From Leptofilum sp041748655 (lineage in GTDB: Bacteria > Chloroflexota > Anaerolineae > Promineifilales > Promineifilaceae): DNA of 64,000 nucleotides. Shown piece after piece: positions 52,406-59,967 of this stretch. Both the position numbers and the translations under genes were made by a program. The notes beneath the pieces are model-generated. The model did no database searches. It was not told the origin of the DNA and saw only the letters and a program-made list of their open reading frames with translations. The DNA lies in assembly GCA_041748655.1 (NCBI GenBank), contig JBGTCV010000116.1:46988-110987 (forward strand). Reading direction: 5' to 3'. Numbering within the stretch: position 1 is the stretch's first letter; each line of letters opens with the position of its first letter.

Positions 52406-52482
52406 CCAGAGTGGTGCGAGGCAGTGGCCGGACGGTTTGAGTCATATGCAGCGCCTGTGGCCACTGCCTTGCACCTGAGTAG
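52406..52482. repeat. Inverted repeat, family D copy 2
   Basis: CAGAGTGGTGCGAGGCAGTGGCC pairs with GGCCACTGCCTTGCACC. The element abuts the stop codon of the methyltransferase gene. Confidence 0.88.
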
Positions 52483-53166
52483 CTACACTTTTTCAGCAAT
52501 TAAAACGGTAGCCACGCTGCGGGCCAGTTCGATTTGCTTGATGTGCAGCTGGAAGCCTGCGGCCAGAAAGCGCTGGCGAAACGGCTGCCACAGGTCAGGA
52601 TGAGGCCAATTGTGTGCCTCAGCCACGCTGAACGCACCGTCTCGCTGCCCGGTGATGCGAAACAGCCAGTCAATCATTCGATGCAGTCCGCTGCGCCCTG
52701 TCAGATGCCCTTCCGGTACGACGATAAGACGGCCGTCTGGCCTCAGCACCCGATGCACGGCCGCCAAACTGTCTGGGTCCACAATGTAGTCGGTGGGGAA
52801 GGTGGCCAGAACGGTGTGGAAAACGGCCGTTTTCAACGGCAGCGCCTGCACCTTTGCCTGAATCAGGGTGGCCGACAGCCTGGCTTTTTGCAGCCTGCGC
52901 TGCGCCTGCCGACCCATCTGCGGCGATAAATCCACGCCCAAAACGGTGTGCCCTGCCTGTTGCAGCGCCACCAGCAAATGCCCCGGCCCGTGCCCAATCT
53001 CCAGAACGGTTGGCCCTTGCACAAACGGCAGCGCTGCCCGCTGCCAGCGGCCCCATTCCCCCAGAGACACCAGCCAGCTCACCAGATCATACGTCCAGGC
53101 CAGCTCATAATAGAGCAGGCGAAAACCAAACCGAACCAAAGTGATCCATATCTTTTTCATCATCAT
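52483..53166 (-). CDS. Class I SAM-dependent methyltransferase
   Basis: The 227-residue protein contains the SAM-binding motif I VLEIGHGPGHLLVAL and motif II GHTVLGVDLSP. Post-motifs are VLATFPTDYIVDPDSLAAVH and RVLRPDGRLIVV. It resembles the UbiE/phospholipid N-methyltransferase-like group; the substrate is uncertain. An amphipathic N-terminus (IWITLVRFGFRLLYYELAW) suggests membrane association. It lies between the lspA/rluD pair and a spacer with hairpins. Confidence 0.85.
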   Translation of the reverse strand: MMMKKIWITLVRFGFRLLYYELAWTYDLVSWLVSLGEWGRWQRAALPFVQGPTVLEIGHGPGHLLVALQQAGHTVLGVDLSPQMGRQAQRRLQKARLSATLIQAKVQALPLKTAVFHTVLATFPTDYIVDPDSLAAVHRVLRPDGRLIVVPEGHLTGRSGLHRMIDWLFRITGQRDGAFSVAEAHNWPHPDLWQPFRQRFLAAGFQLHIKQIELARSVATVLIAEKV

Positions 53167-53220
53167 GGCTAGTTATACTCGCAAAGGGCATAATCTGGCA
53201 TTTTTGGTAACTACTTAGCC

Positions 53221-53286
53221 AGATTGGGCCAATTTTCTCTGGTAATGGGAGCAGTGGCGGCCACAAATTGGCCCAATCTCCAGAGA
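53221..53286. repeat. 15-bp inverted repeat
   Basis: AGATTGGGCCAATTT (53221-53235) and AAATTGGCCCAATCT (53265-53279) are perfect complements. TCTCTGG and CCAGAGA give an alternative pairing. With the terminator at 53326 this is all I see in the 53167-53578 spacer. Confidence 0.85.
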
Positions 53287-53319
53287 GGCTTAGTAGTAGT
53301 GTGGCGAAAAATCTGGAAA

Positions 53320-53350
53320 TGAAAAGGGAGCGGGGCCGCAACCCGCTCCC
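53320..53350 (-). terminator. Rho-independent terminator of the beta-propeller gene
   Basis: GGGAGCGGG (53326-53334) and CCCGCTCCC (53342-53350) form a perfect 9-bp stem. On the minus strand it is followed by TTTTCATTT. Confidence 0.75.
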
Positions 53351-53578
53351 AATTCGTGTGCAAACTTAACCATAGAGGAGAAAAGGAGGAAAGAAATGTA
53401 CGTTTCTGGAAACGTTTGCCGTTGCTGTTCCGGGGAATTGGAACGAACGTAAGCGTGTACTTGTGCCAAGAATAGCAGAGCTTTGTTAAGGGGCGGCTAA
53501 CTCGATGTAAACATTTGGTTAAGGTTGGCTGATCTTTTCTAACCAAAGGGTACGGCCGTTTCCCCACCTTCCCGTTCA

Positions 53579-54763
53579 TTATGGCGAAAGCAAAAAGTTT
53601 GGCAGCAAACCGTTGTTGGTCACCTGGATGAATTCACCGCTGGCAATTTCTAGCAGCCAAATGGTGGGGGTGGCATTGGGGGTGGCGCTGTTGTATTGCT
53701 GGAAGAGAAGGAAACGGCCGTCTGGCGACCAGCTCGGTGGGCCATAGTTCAGGCTAATATCTTTTGTCAGGGCGCGGGCTTCGGAGCCATCGGCCCGCAT
53801 GAGCCAGAGTTGACGCCCGCTGCTGGTGCGGGCCAGGCGGCGGCCAAAGGCGATCCAGTCGCCGTTGGGCGACCAGGCGGCATTGCCGTCGTTGAAGGCG
53901 CCGTCTTCACTGATCAGGTGGCTGGTGGGGTCGGTGGTGGCGCTGCCCAGCGTAGCCCGGTAGAGGCTGACGGCGACGGAAAAGTCGTGGCTGTGATCGG
54001 CGTGGTTGCCGTCGTTGGCCCCGTGAAAGACAACAGCGCGGCTGTTTTGGAAGAGCAGCTGATGGCCGAACGGGTGCCAGGCGGCGGCGGTACCCACGTC
54101 GCTGGGAAAGGTGAAGGAACGGCCGTCTACAAAGCTATACAGCCGCAATCCCTGGTCTGGTGAGGTGGCAAAGCTGACCCAACTGCCGTCTGGGGAGAAG
54201 CGGGCACCGCTGCCAACGGCCGTTTCTTTTTCCAGCAGCAAAATCGTTTCTCCGGTTTCGGTATCCAGCCACCAGAGCTGCGGGCGGCTAAAGTTGGGCG
54301 GCTGGCGATGTTCGTACAGCAGGCGACGGCCGTCTGGATGCCAGACGGGTTGGCTGCATTCGGCGCCGGGGCAGGTGAGCACGGTTTGCGGCTGGCTGGC
54401 GCTGGCGTTGCTAAGCGAGAGTAACTTGATCTGGCTGCTGCCGTCTGGCAGGGTGACGGCGTAGGCGATTTTTTGGCCGTTGGGGGCGGGGGCGTAATTG
54501 AGGAGAACGGCCGTTTCGCTGGTGAGCGTGCGGGGCTGCCAATCTGGGGCGCGGGCCAGGTGCAGCTGGAGCAATCCGGCGTCGTCTTCAGCCAGGTAGA
54601 GGACGGGGGGCAGGGAATTTGCCTGCCCGGCGCTGCCCGGCTGCAAAAAGGCGTAGGAGGCGGCCAGGAAGGCAAAAAGCATTAGCAGAAGCAGGCCGAT
54701 TTGCCAGCGAGGGAGCTGCCGGGTTGTTTCTGATTGAGCTGATTCCACTAATTGATTCTGCAT
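53579..54763 (-). CDS. Membrane-anchored TolB-like beta-propeller protein
   Basis: The 394-residue protein has an N-terminal membrane helix (IGLLLLMLFAFLAASYAFL). A series of blades follows, each with the WSPDG/WHPDG-type motif: QPVWHPDGRRLLYE, RFSPDGSWVSFATS, AAWSPNGDWIAFGR and SWSPDGRFLLFQQ. This is the WD40/PD40 fold of TolB-like proteins, usually involved in protein contacts at the cell surface. A paralogue of the same design lies just upstream and is separated by a family D hairpin. A His-rich loop (FHGANDGNHADHSHDF) could bind metal. The function is unknown. Confidence 0.87.
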   Translation of the reverse strand: MQNQLVESAQSETTRQLPRWQIGLLLLMLFAFLAASYAFLQPGSAGQANSLPPVLYLAEDDAGLLQLHLARAPDWQPRTLTSETAVLLNYAPAPNGQKIAYAVTLPDGSSQIKLLSLSNASASQPQTVLTCPGAECSQPVWHPDGRRLLYEHRQPPNFSRPQLWWLDTETGETILLLEKETAVGSGARFSPDGSWVSFATSPDQGLRLYSFVDGRSFTFPSDVGTAAAWHPFGHQLLFQNSRAVVFHGANDGNHADHSHDFSVAVSLYRATLGSATTDPTSHLISEDGAFNDGNAAWSPNGDWIAFGRRLARTSSGRQLWLMRADGSEARALTKDISLNYGPPSWSPDGRFLLFQQYNSATPNATPTIWLLEIASGEFIQVTNNGLLPNFLLSP

Positions 54764-54783
54764 ACAATATTTGACTATTCAGC

Positions 54784-54863
54784 CCCAGAGTGGTGCGAGG
54801 CACTGGCCGGACGATTTGAGTATTATGAAACGCCTGTGGCCAATGCCTTGCACCTGAGTAATT
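54784..54863. repeat. Inverted repeat, family D copy 3
   Basis: CAGAGTGGTGCGAGGCACTGGCC pairs with GGCCAATGCCTTGCACC. It separates two paralogous beta-propeller genes and reaches the stop codon of the upstream one. Confidence 0.88.
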
Positions 54864-56250
54864 AAGGCAGCCAGGCGGGCAGGGTGCCGGGCGAGGCGAT
54901 TTCGGTGCGCTGCCCGGTGGCAATTTCGACGAGCCAGACGGTGGGTTTGGCGTACAGTTCTTCCAGATTATATTGTTGGTAGAGGAGGAAACGGCCGTCT
55001 GGCGACCAGGAAATCTCTCCATGATGAATGGTAGGATCGTCGGTGATGGCAAACGCTTCAGAGCCATCTTGCTGCATGATCCAGATTTGGCGGCCCATGG
55101 GCGTGCGCGGCAGCTTGCGGCCAAAGGCGATTTGTGCCCCATCGGCCGACCAGGCAGGCGAGCTGTCATCGACGCCATCGGCGTTTGCCCCAGCGCTGTC
55201 GATGATGGGTTGGCTAAGGACGGTGGTGGTTTCGCTGTTCAGATCGACGCTGGTTAGCTCCACGCTCCAGTTTGTGCCGCTGGTGTTGATGTTGGTGACG
55301 AGCAGGTTGTCGCTTTGGGGCCGCCACACGGCCGGGGAGCCCATCTGGTTGGGAATGAGCATCCCGGAGCCATCACTCAGGTTAAACAGCTGAATCCCCT
55401 GGTCGATGGGGGAAACGAAGCTGAGCCATTGGCCATCGCCAGAGAGGCGCGGGTAGAGGCCCAGCAGCTGGCTGTCTTGAAACAGAGGCACGGTTTGGCT
55501 GGTGGTCACATCCAGCCACCAGAGGCGCGGGTTGCCGGGCGGGGCACCAGGGGTGGGAATGGTGCGCCGTTCATAAACGAGGCGCTGGCCGTCGGGCAGC
55601 CATTGCGCCTGGGAGCAGGCGGCATCTGGGCAGGCGAGCAGCTCCCGATTTTGGCTGCCGTCGCTGTTGACAAGCCAGAGATCGGCCGCGCCGCCATCGC
55701 GCAAAATGGCGTAGGCGATCTGACTGCCGTCTGGCTTGATGGCGAAGTCGAGGATATCGGTTTCGGTTTCGGTGAGCGGGCTGGCGGTCACGGTTTGCCC
55801 GTCAAAATCGGCCACAAACAGCTGGTCGGCGGCTTCATCGTCCCAGCTGATGTAGAGGATGCGGGGCTGGCCGGTTTGGAACTGCCAGCTGAGCGGTTCG
55901 GCCAGCTGGTGGCCCTGCTCGCTCACAATGTCTGGGGCGACGGTGACGCGGTAGCTGCTGTTGGCGGCCAGGGGCATGTCTGGCCGGAAGGTGAGGACGT
56001 TGTTCTGAATAGACAGGGTGCCAGGGACGGGGGGATCGAGGGAAACGGCCGTTTCCGACACGTCCACAATTAGTTCATTCAGGGTAATTTGAATGGTGGC
56101 GCGGGTAGAGATATTGGTGCTGTTGGGGGCGGGCAGAGTGGCTACCGCTTCCAGCGCAATGCGGTCGCCGTAGAGGATTACGGCCGTAATCAGCGTGGCC
56201 AACACGGTTAGCACAGAAATGACAATGCGGTCGAAGCGGGTGAGAGACAT
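54862..56250 (-). CDS. Ig-like plus beta-propeller surface protein, membrane-anchored
   Basis: The 462-residue protein has a short N-terminus with a membrane helix (IVISVLTVLATLITAVILYG). A bacterial Ig-like (SbsA/Big5-type) domain at about residues 45-135 (NSTNISTRATIQITLNELIV, SYRVTVAPDIVSEQGHQLAE) comes next. A PD40-type propeller follows with QWLPDGQRLVYE, RLSGDGQWLSFVS, SPAWSADGAQIAFGR and SWSPDGRFLLYQQ. The C-terminal half matches the neighbouring gene, including QLWLM/QIWIMQQDGSEA, so they are paralogues. The start at 56250 is set because the longer frame lies in a family B repeat. Confidence 0.85.
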   Translation of the reverse strand: MSLTRFDRIVISVLTVLATLITAVILYGDRIALEAVATLPAPNSTNISTRATIQITLNELIVDVSETAVSLDPPVPGTLSIQNNVLTFRPDMPLAANSSYRVTVAPDIVSEQGHQLAEPLSWQFQTGQPRILYISWDDEAADQLFVADFDGQTVTASPLTETETDILDFAIKPDGSQIAYAILRDGGAADLWLVNSDGSQNRELLACPDAACSQAQWLPDGQRLVYERRTIPTPGAPPGNPRLWWLDVTTSQTVPLFQDSQLLGLYPRLSGDGQWLSFVSPIDQGIQLFNLSDGSGMLIPNQMGSPAVWRPQSDNLLVTNINTSGTNWSVELTSVDLNSETTTVLSQPIIDSAGANADGVDDSSPAWSADGAQIAFGRKLPRTPMGRQIWIMQQDGSEAFAITDDPTIHHGEISWSPDGRFLLYQQYNLEELYAKPTVWLVEIATGQRTEIASPGTLPAWLP

Positions 56251-56253
56251 AGA

Positions 56254-56323
56254 AGTAATTGGGTAATTGAGTAATTGAGTAATTGAGTAATTGGGCAATT
56301 ACCTAATTGCCTAATTACTCAAT
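56254..56323. repeat. Intergenic GTAATT repeat cluster, family B copy 5
   Basis: GTAATTGGGTAATTGAGTAATT units are followed by CAATTACCTAATTGCC. It separates the permease operon from the propeller genes. Confidence 0.85.
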
Positions 56324-56331
56324 CTCAGTTC

Positions 56332-57102
56332 CTACTGATACAGGTATGGCTGGCTGGGCGTTTCCGTTGGTGCGACGCTGCTGGCCACCAGGACGGGCAT
56401 CTGCACGCCGTTGAAGGTGCGGGCCTGGATGGTGCCGCTGACTTCTACCCAGCTGTCTGGGGTGAGAACGGCCGTATCCGGCCATTCCACAATCAGCCCA
56501 ATTGGGGACGCATCCGCCACGCAGCAGCTGACGGTGAAGCGGCTGACCATGAACTGGTCGCTGCCAAAGCGGTCGTCGTGGTAAACAAAGCCGATGACGT
56601 GGGCCTCTTCGCCGTTGAAATTGTTGGGATTATTGCTGCGCTGGAACAGGTAGAGCCAATCCAGAATGTTGCGCTCCCTGGCGTTGGCAATGACGCTGAG
56701 CTGGCTGCCTTCCGGGGCGTTGGCTGAAACAATCGAACCGCTGCTGCCGAAGTTGATCTCCCGGTTTTGCAGGGCAGCTGCACCCAGCGGGCGAGGTTCC
56801 ACTAGCAGCCCCAGCACCACGGGCATGGCTAGCAGCAGCAGGCCAACCCAGGAAACATCGTGACTGTGGGCGTGTTCGTGGTGTTCATGGTCGTGATCAT
56901 CCTCGTGGTGGTGATGATATGCCGCTTGCCGCCGCTGTTGAATGGCGTAGCTAATGCCGAGGGCGGTGAGGCCAACGGCCGTTAGCAAAGTCAGCACGTT
57001 GAACCGGGGATGAATGTAAAAACTGAGCGTGCCGTTGAGCAGGCGGCTCAGCAGAAAAAGACCTAGGGCGATGAGTAAAATAACTTTAACCGTTTGTTTC
57101 AT
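56332..57102 (-). CDS. TIGR03943-type permease partner protein
   Basis: The 256-residue protein has two N-terminal membrane helices, a loop extremely rich in His (HHHHEDDHDHEHHEHAHSHD), a third helix and an extracytoplasmic domain (FTVSCCVADASPIGLIVEWP). This is the TIGR03943/DUF1980 pattern. The partner is the permease encoded upstream with a 36-base gap, and the two usually co-occur. The His loop suggests binding of Zn, Cu or Ni. The transported compound has not been established for the family. Confidence 0.9.
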   Translation of the reverse strand: MKQTVKVILLIALGLFLLSRLLNGTLSFYIHPRFNVLTLLTAVGLTALGISYAIQQRRQAAYHHHHEDDHDHEHHEHAHSHDVSWVGLLLLAMPVVLGLLVEPRPLGAAALQNREINFGSSGSIVSANAPEGSQLSVIANARERNILDWLYLFQRSNNPNNFNGEEAHVIGFVYHDDRFGSDQFMVSRFTVSCCVADASPIGLIVEWPDTAVLTPDSWVEVSGTIQARTFNGVQMPVLVASSVAPTETPSQPYLYQ

Positions 57103-57138
57103 AATTTTCTCTTGGCCGCAGACTGCACGGCAAAAACC

Positions 57139-58212
57139 TTACCAACCCAAATTGAGGTTAATAAAGACGGTGATCAGCATCGTGAGCGTTAGCGGCAGCA
57201 GGATGAGATAAAGCACCACGCGGCGGCGGAAGACGCCGAGGAACATGAGGGCGCTTTTGATGTCTACCATTGGGCCAAAGACCAGGAAGCTGAGAATGGA
57301 GCCGGTGGTGAAGCTGTTGACAAAGGAGAGCGCCAGGAAGGCATCGACGGTGGAGCAGATGGAAAGGACGAAGGCGAGCACCATCATGGCTACCACGGAG
57401 GTGACGGGGCCGCCGCCGAAGGCGATCAGGGTGGATTGGGGCACAAAGGTTTGCATGGTGGCGGCCAGCATGGAGCCGATGATGAGGTAGCGCACCATGT
57501 CGATGAAGTCGTCTACGGCGATGGTACCGGCCTGCCAGAAACGTTGGGAACGGCCGTTTCCCACTGCCATCGGATAATGATCGTGCTCATCCCCAATGTC
57601 CGTGGCGGGCAGCAAAATCTCCTGCGGCGGGGCAAACTGGAAGATCAGCCCCACAATGAAGGCGATGATGATGGTGAAGACAAAACGGCCGATCAGCATC
57701 GGCCCCCAGCCAAAAGCGACGTAGGTGCTGGCCAACACCACCGGGTTAATGACCGGGGCGCTGAGTAAAAAGGCGATGCCTACCGAAACGGGCATCCCTT
57801 TCTGGTAAAGGCGGCGGGTTACGGGCACCACGCCACATTCGCACACCGGGAAGGCAAAGCCGAGCAGGGAACCGACAAAGGCGGCAGGTACGGCTTTTTG
57901 GGGCACGTAGCGGGCCAGCGATTCTTTATCGACAAAGACTTCGATCAGGCCAGAGACCAGCGATCCGGCCAGCAAAAACGGCACGGCTTCGATGAAGATG
58001 CCGAGAAAGATGGTGACAAAGGTTTGGAATTTTTCGCTGAGTCCGCCGGGGACGAGGCTGGGGAAGAGGCCAACGAGCAGCAGCAGAATGACGACAGCGC
58101 CTAAGATGCGGCCAAAGTTTCGGGCAGAAACGGCCGTTTTCGCTTCTTCTAAGCTAGGAGGGATGGGGGTGGGAAACGGCCGTTCCGCTGATTTTTCCTC
58201 AATCTGTGCCAT
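57139..58212 (-). CDS. UPF0718/DUF318 permease, ArsP-like
   Basis: The 357-residue integral membrane protein has about eight helices. It contains FAFPVCECGVVPVTRRLYQ, whose C-x-C pair is the hallmark of the ArsP/DUF318 permease group, and LSAPVINPVV. Some members export organoarsenicals; for others the cargo is unknown. It is followed by the TIGR03943 partner, which supports a two-component transporter. The start at 58212 is used because the longer frame reads through repeat-like sequence. Confidence 0.9.
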   Translation of the reverse strand: MAQIEEKSAERPFPTPIPPSLEEAKTAVSARNFGRILGAVVILLLLVGLFPSLVPGGLSEKFQTFVTIFLGIFIEAVPFLLAGSLVSGLIEVFVDKESLARYVPQKAVPAAFVGSLLGFAFPVCECGVVPVTRRLYQKGMPVSVGIAFLLSAPVINPVVLASTYVAFGWGPMLIGRFVFTIIIAFIVGLIFQFAPPQEILLPATDIGDEHDHYPMAVGNGRSQRFWQAGTIAVDDFIDMVRYLIIGSMLAATMQTFVPQSTLIAFGGGPVTSVVAMMVLAFVLSICSTVDAFLALSFVNSFTTGSILSFLVFGPMVDIKSALMFLGVFRRRVVLYLILLPLTLTMLITVFINLNLGW

Positions 58213-58291
58213 GCCAGAGATCATAAACCAATATCGGGCTGCGTCAATGACACAACCCGATACCGATAAAAGACTCAGCAACTGTTTACGA

Positions 58292-58382
58292 ACCAGCCCA
58301 AACCGAGGTTTCTAACCATGAAGCGGGTGGGATGCTTCGGAGGATACTTCGGCAGTTTCAGCACAGGCTCTGAGCATGACAA
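58292..58382. repeat. REP-like element, family A copy 4, truncated
   Basis: AACCAGCCCAAACCGAGG, GCGGGTGGGATGCTTCGG and CACAGGCTCTGAGCATGACA match the right two thirds of the family A elements at 7.6-8.4 kb. The left end is missing. Confidence 0.8.
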
Positions 58383-58399
58383 TTTACTACTCGTCCCCG

Positions 58400-59080
58400 C
58401 TATTTTTTGAACGATTTGAGCAAATCTTTGCCCTGTTGGTATTGACCCGTAGCCAAATAAACTACCCATTCACAAATATTGGTGACCCGGTCGGCGGCCC
58501 GTTCCAGATTGTGCGCGGCCCATTCCAGCCGTTGGGCCAGCTCAAAGGCGTCTGGATTGGCGGCCATGTGGGTCATCACCGCCCGGTAGGTTTTGTTGTA
58601 CAGCTTGTCTACCGCATCATCACTTTTAATCGTTTCATACGCCAGCTGGGCATTTCGTTCGGTGAAGGCATCCAGCGCCCGGTGCAGCATAAAGCGGGCG
58701 TTTTCTGCCATTTCCGGCATGTGAACGGTTAATTTCTCCGGCACCGCAGCCTCGCCAATCATCAGGCTGATGTTGCCAATCCCTTTCACGTAGTCATGAA
58801 TGCGCTCCAGCTCGCCCGCGATTTCTAAAGAAGCGGCAATGAGGCGCATATCGCTGGCCATTGGCTGCTGGGTGGCAATAATGCCAAACGCCTCGTTGCC
58901 AATATCAATCCGCCGCTGGTTGAACCATTTGTCTGCCTGCACCAACTTTTCCGACAATGCCAAATCTCGCTTGCTCAACGCTTCAACCGCCTTGAGTAAA
59001 TTTTCTTCCACCTCGCTGCCCATGCGCAAAATCTCATCCTGCAAATGACGCAGCTCTTTTGTGTAGGTCTCTCTTAACAT
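58400..59080 (-). CDS. phoU: Phosphate uptake regulator
   Basis: The 226-residue all-helical protein has two PhoU repeats. The first has LRHLQDEILRMGSEVEENL and ELERIHDYVKGIGNISLMI; the second has WAAHNLERAADRVTNICEW. The E/D-R-I-x-D-Y/N metal-binding clusters of both repeats are present. PhoU links the Pst transporter to control of phosphate uptake and the Pho sensor. The gene is last in the pst operon. A B-prime repeat separates it from pstB. Confidence 0.94.
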   Translation of the reverse strand: MLRETYTKELRHLQDEILRMGSEVEENLLKAVEALSKRDLALSEKLVQADKWFNQRRIDIGNEAFGIIATQQPMASDMRLIAASLEIAGELERIHDYVKGIGNISLMIGEAAVPEKLTVHMPEMAENARFMLHRALDAFTERNAQLAYETIKSDDAVDKLYNKTYRAVMTHMAANPDAFELAQRLEWAAHNLERAADRVTNICEWVVYLATGQYQQGKDLLKSFKK

Positions 59081-59099
59081 TTTTGGTTTCCTTCATTGC

Positions 59100-59168
59100 C
59101 AGTGGTCAGTATTCAGTGGACAGTATTCAGTAAAAACTGTTTACTGATCACTGCACACTGATTACTGC
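59100..59168. repeat. Intergenic CAGTATTCAGT repeat, family B-prime copy 3
   Basis: GTGGTCAGTATTCAGTGGACAG is followed by CTGTTTACTGATCACTGCACAC. The element lies between pstB and phoU. Confidence 0.75.
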
Positions 59169-59171
59169 AAA

Positions 59172-59966
59172 TTAGCCAAAGCGTCCGGTAATGTACTGTT
59201 CTGTCAGCTCATTTTTGGGATTGGTAAACAGATCATTGGTGCCGCTGTATTCCACCAGGTAACCGGCTCTATCTTCATTCATATTAAAGAAGGCGGTGTA
59301 GTCGGAGGCGCGGGCTGCCTGCTGCATGTTGTGAGTAACGATGATAATGGTGTAATTTTTCTTCAGCTCCTGAATGAGCTCCTCGATACGCAGGGTGGCG
59401 ACGGGGTCCAGGGCCGAAGTTGGCTCATCCATCAGGATGATTTCTGGCTTGACGGCGATGGTGCGGGCGATGCAGAGCCGCTGCTGCTGCCCACCAGAGA
59501 GCGAGTAGCCGCTTTGCCCAAGCTTGTCCTTGACTTCATCCCACAAGGCCGCCTGCCGCAGCGCCCCTTCAACCAACTGATCCATATTCCCTTTATAGCC
59601 GTTGATGCGGGCGCCCCAGGCGACATTTTCGTAGATAGTTTTGGGGAACGGGTTTGGTTTTTGGAACACCATGCCAATGCGGCGGCGAATTTCTACCGGA
59701 TCGACGCTGCTGTCGTAGATGTTGGTGTTGTGGTAGAGAATTTGGCCTTCTACACGGGCGCTGGCAACCAGATCGTTCATCCGGTTGAAGCTGCGCAGGA
59801 CGGTGCTTTTGCCGCAGCCAGACGGCCCAATGAGGGCGGTGATGGCGTTGTTTTTCACTTTAAGCGAAATATCTTTGACGGCGCGAAAGTCGCCATAATA
59901 AACGTGCATATTGCGGGCTTCGACGGCCAGGTTGCCGTCGGCAAAGCCGTTGGAATTCATACTCAT
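59172..59966 (-). CDS. pstB: Phosphate ABC transporter ATP-binding protein
   Basis: The 264-residue ABC ATPase shows Walker A GPSGCGKST, Q-loop FQKPNPFPKTIYEN, signature SLSGGQQQRLCIART, Walker B IILMDEPTSALDP and the switch His in VTHNMQQAARASDY. The FQKPNPFP and YTAFFNM parts are typical of PstB. The start at 59966 has AAGGAG nine bases upstream and lies one base after the pstA stop. It energises phosphate import with PstC and the unusual PstA. Confidence 0.96.
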   Translation of the reverse strand: MSMNSNGFADGNLAVEARNMHVYYGDFRAVKDISLKVKNNAITALIGPSGCGKSTVLRSFNRMNDLVASARVEGQILYHNTNIYDSSVDPVEIRRRIGMVFQKPNPFPKTIYENVAWGARINGYKGNMDQLVEGALRQAALWDEVKDKLGQSGYSLSGGQQQRLCIARTIAVKPEIILMDEPTSALDPVATLRIEELIQELKKNYTIIIVTHNMQQAARASDYTAFFNMNEDRAGYLVEYSGTNDLFTNPKNELTEQYITGRFG

Positions 59967-59967
59967 G

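Noticed and set aside
53211..53579. 122-residue minus-strand frame downstream of the propeller gene
   Set aside because: It reads through a terminator and an inverted repeat, and its composition looks non-coding.
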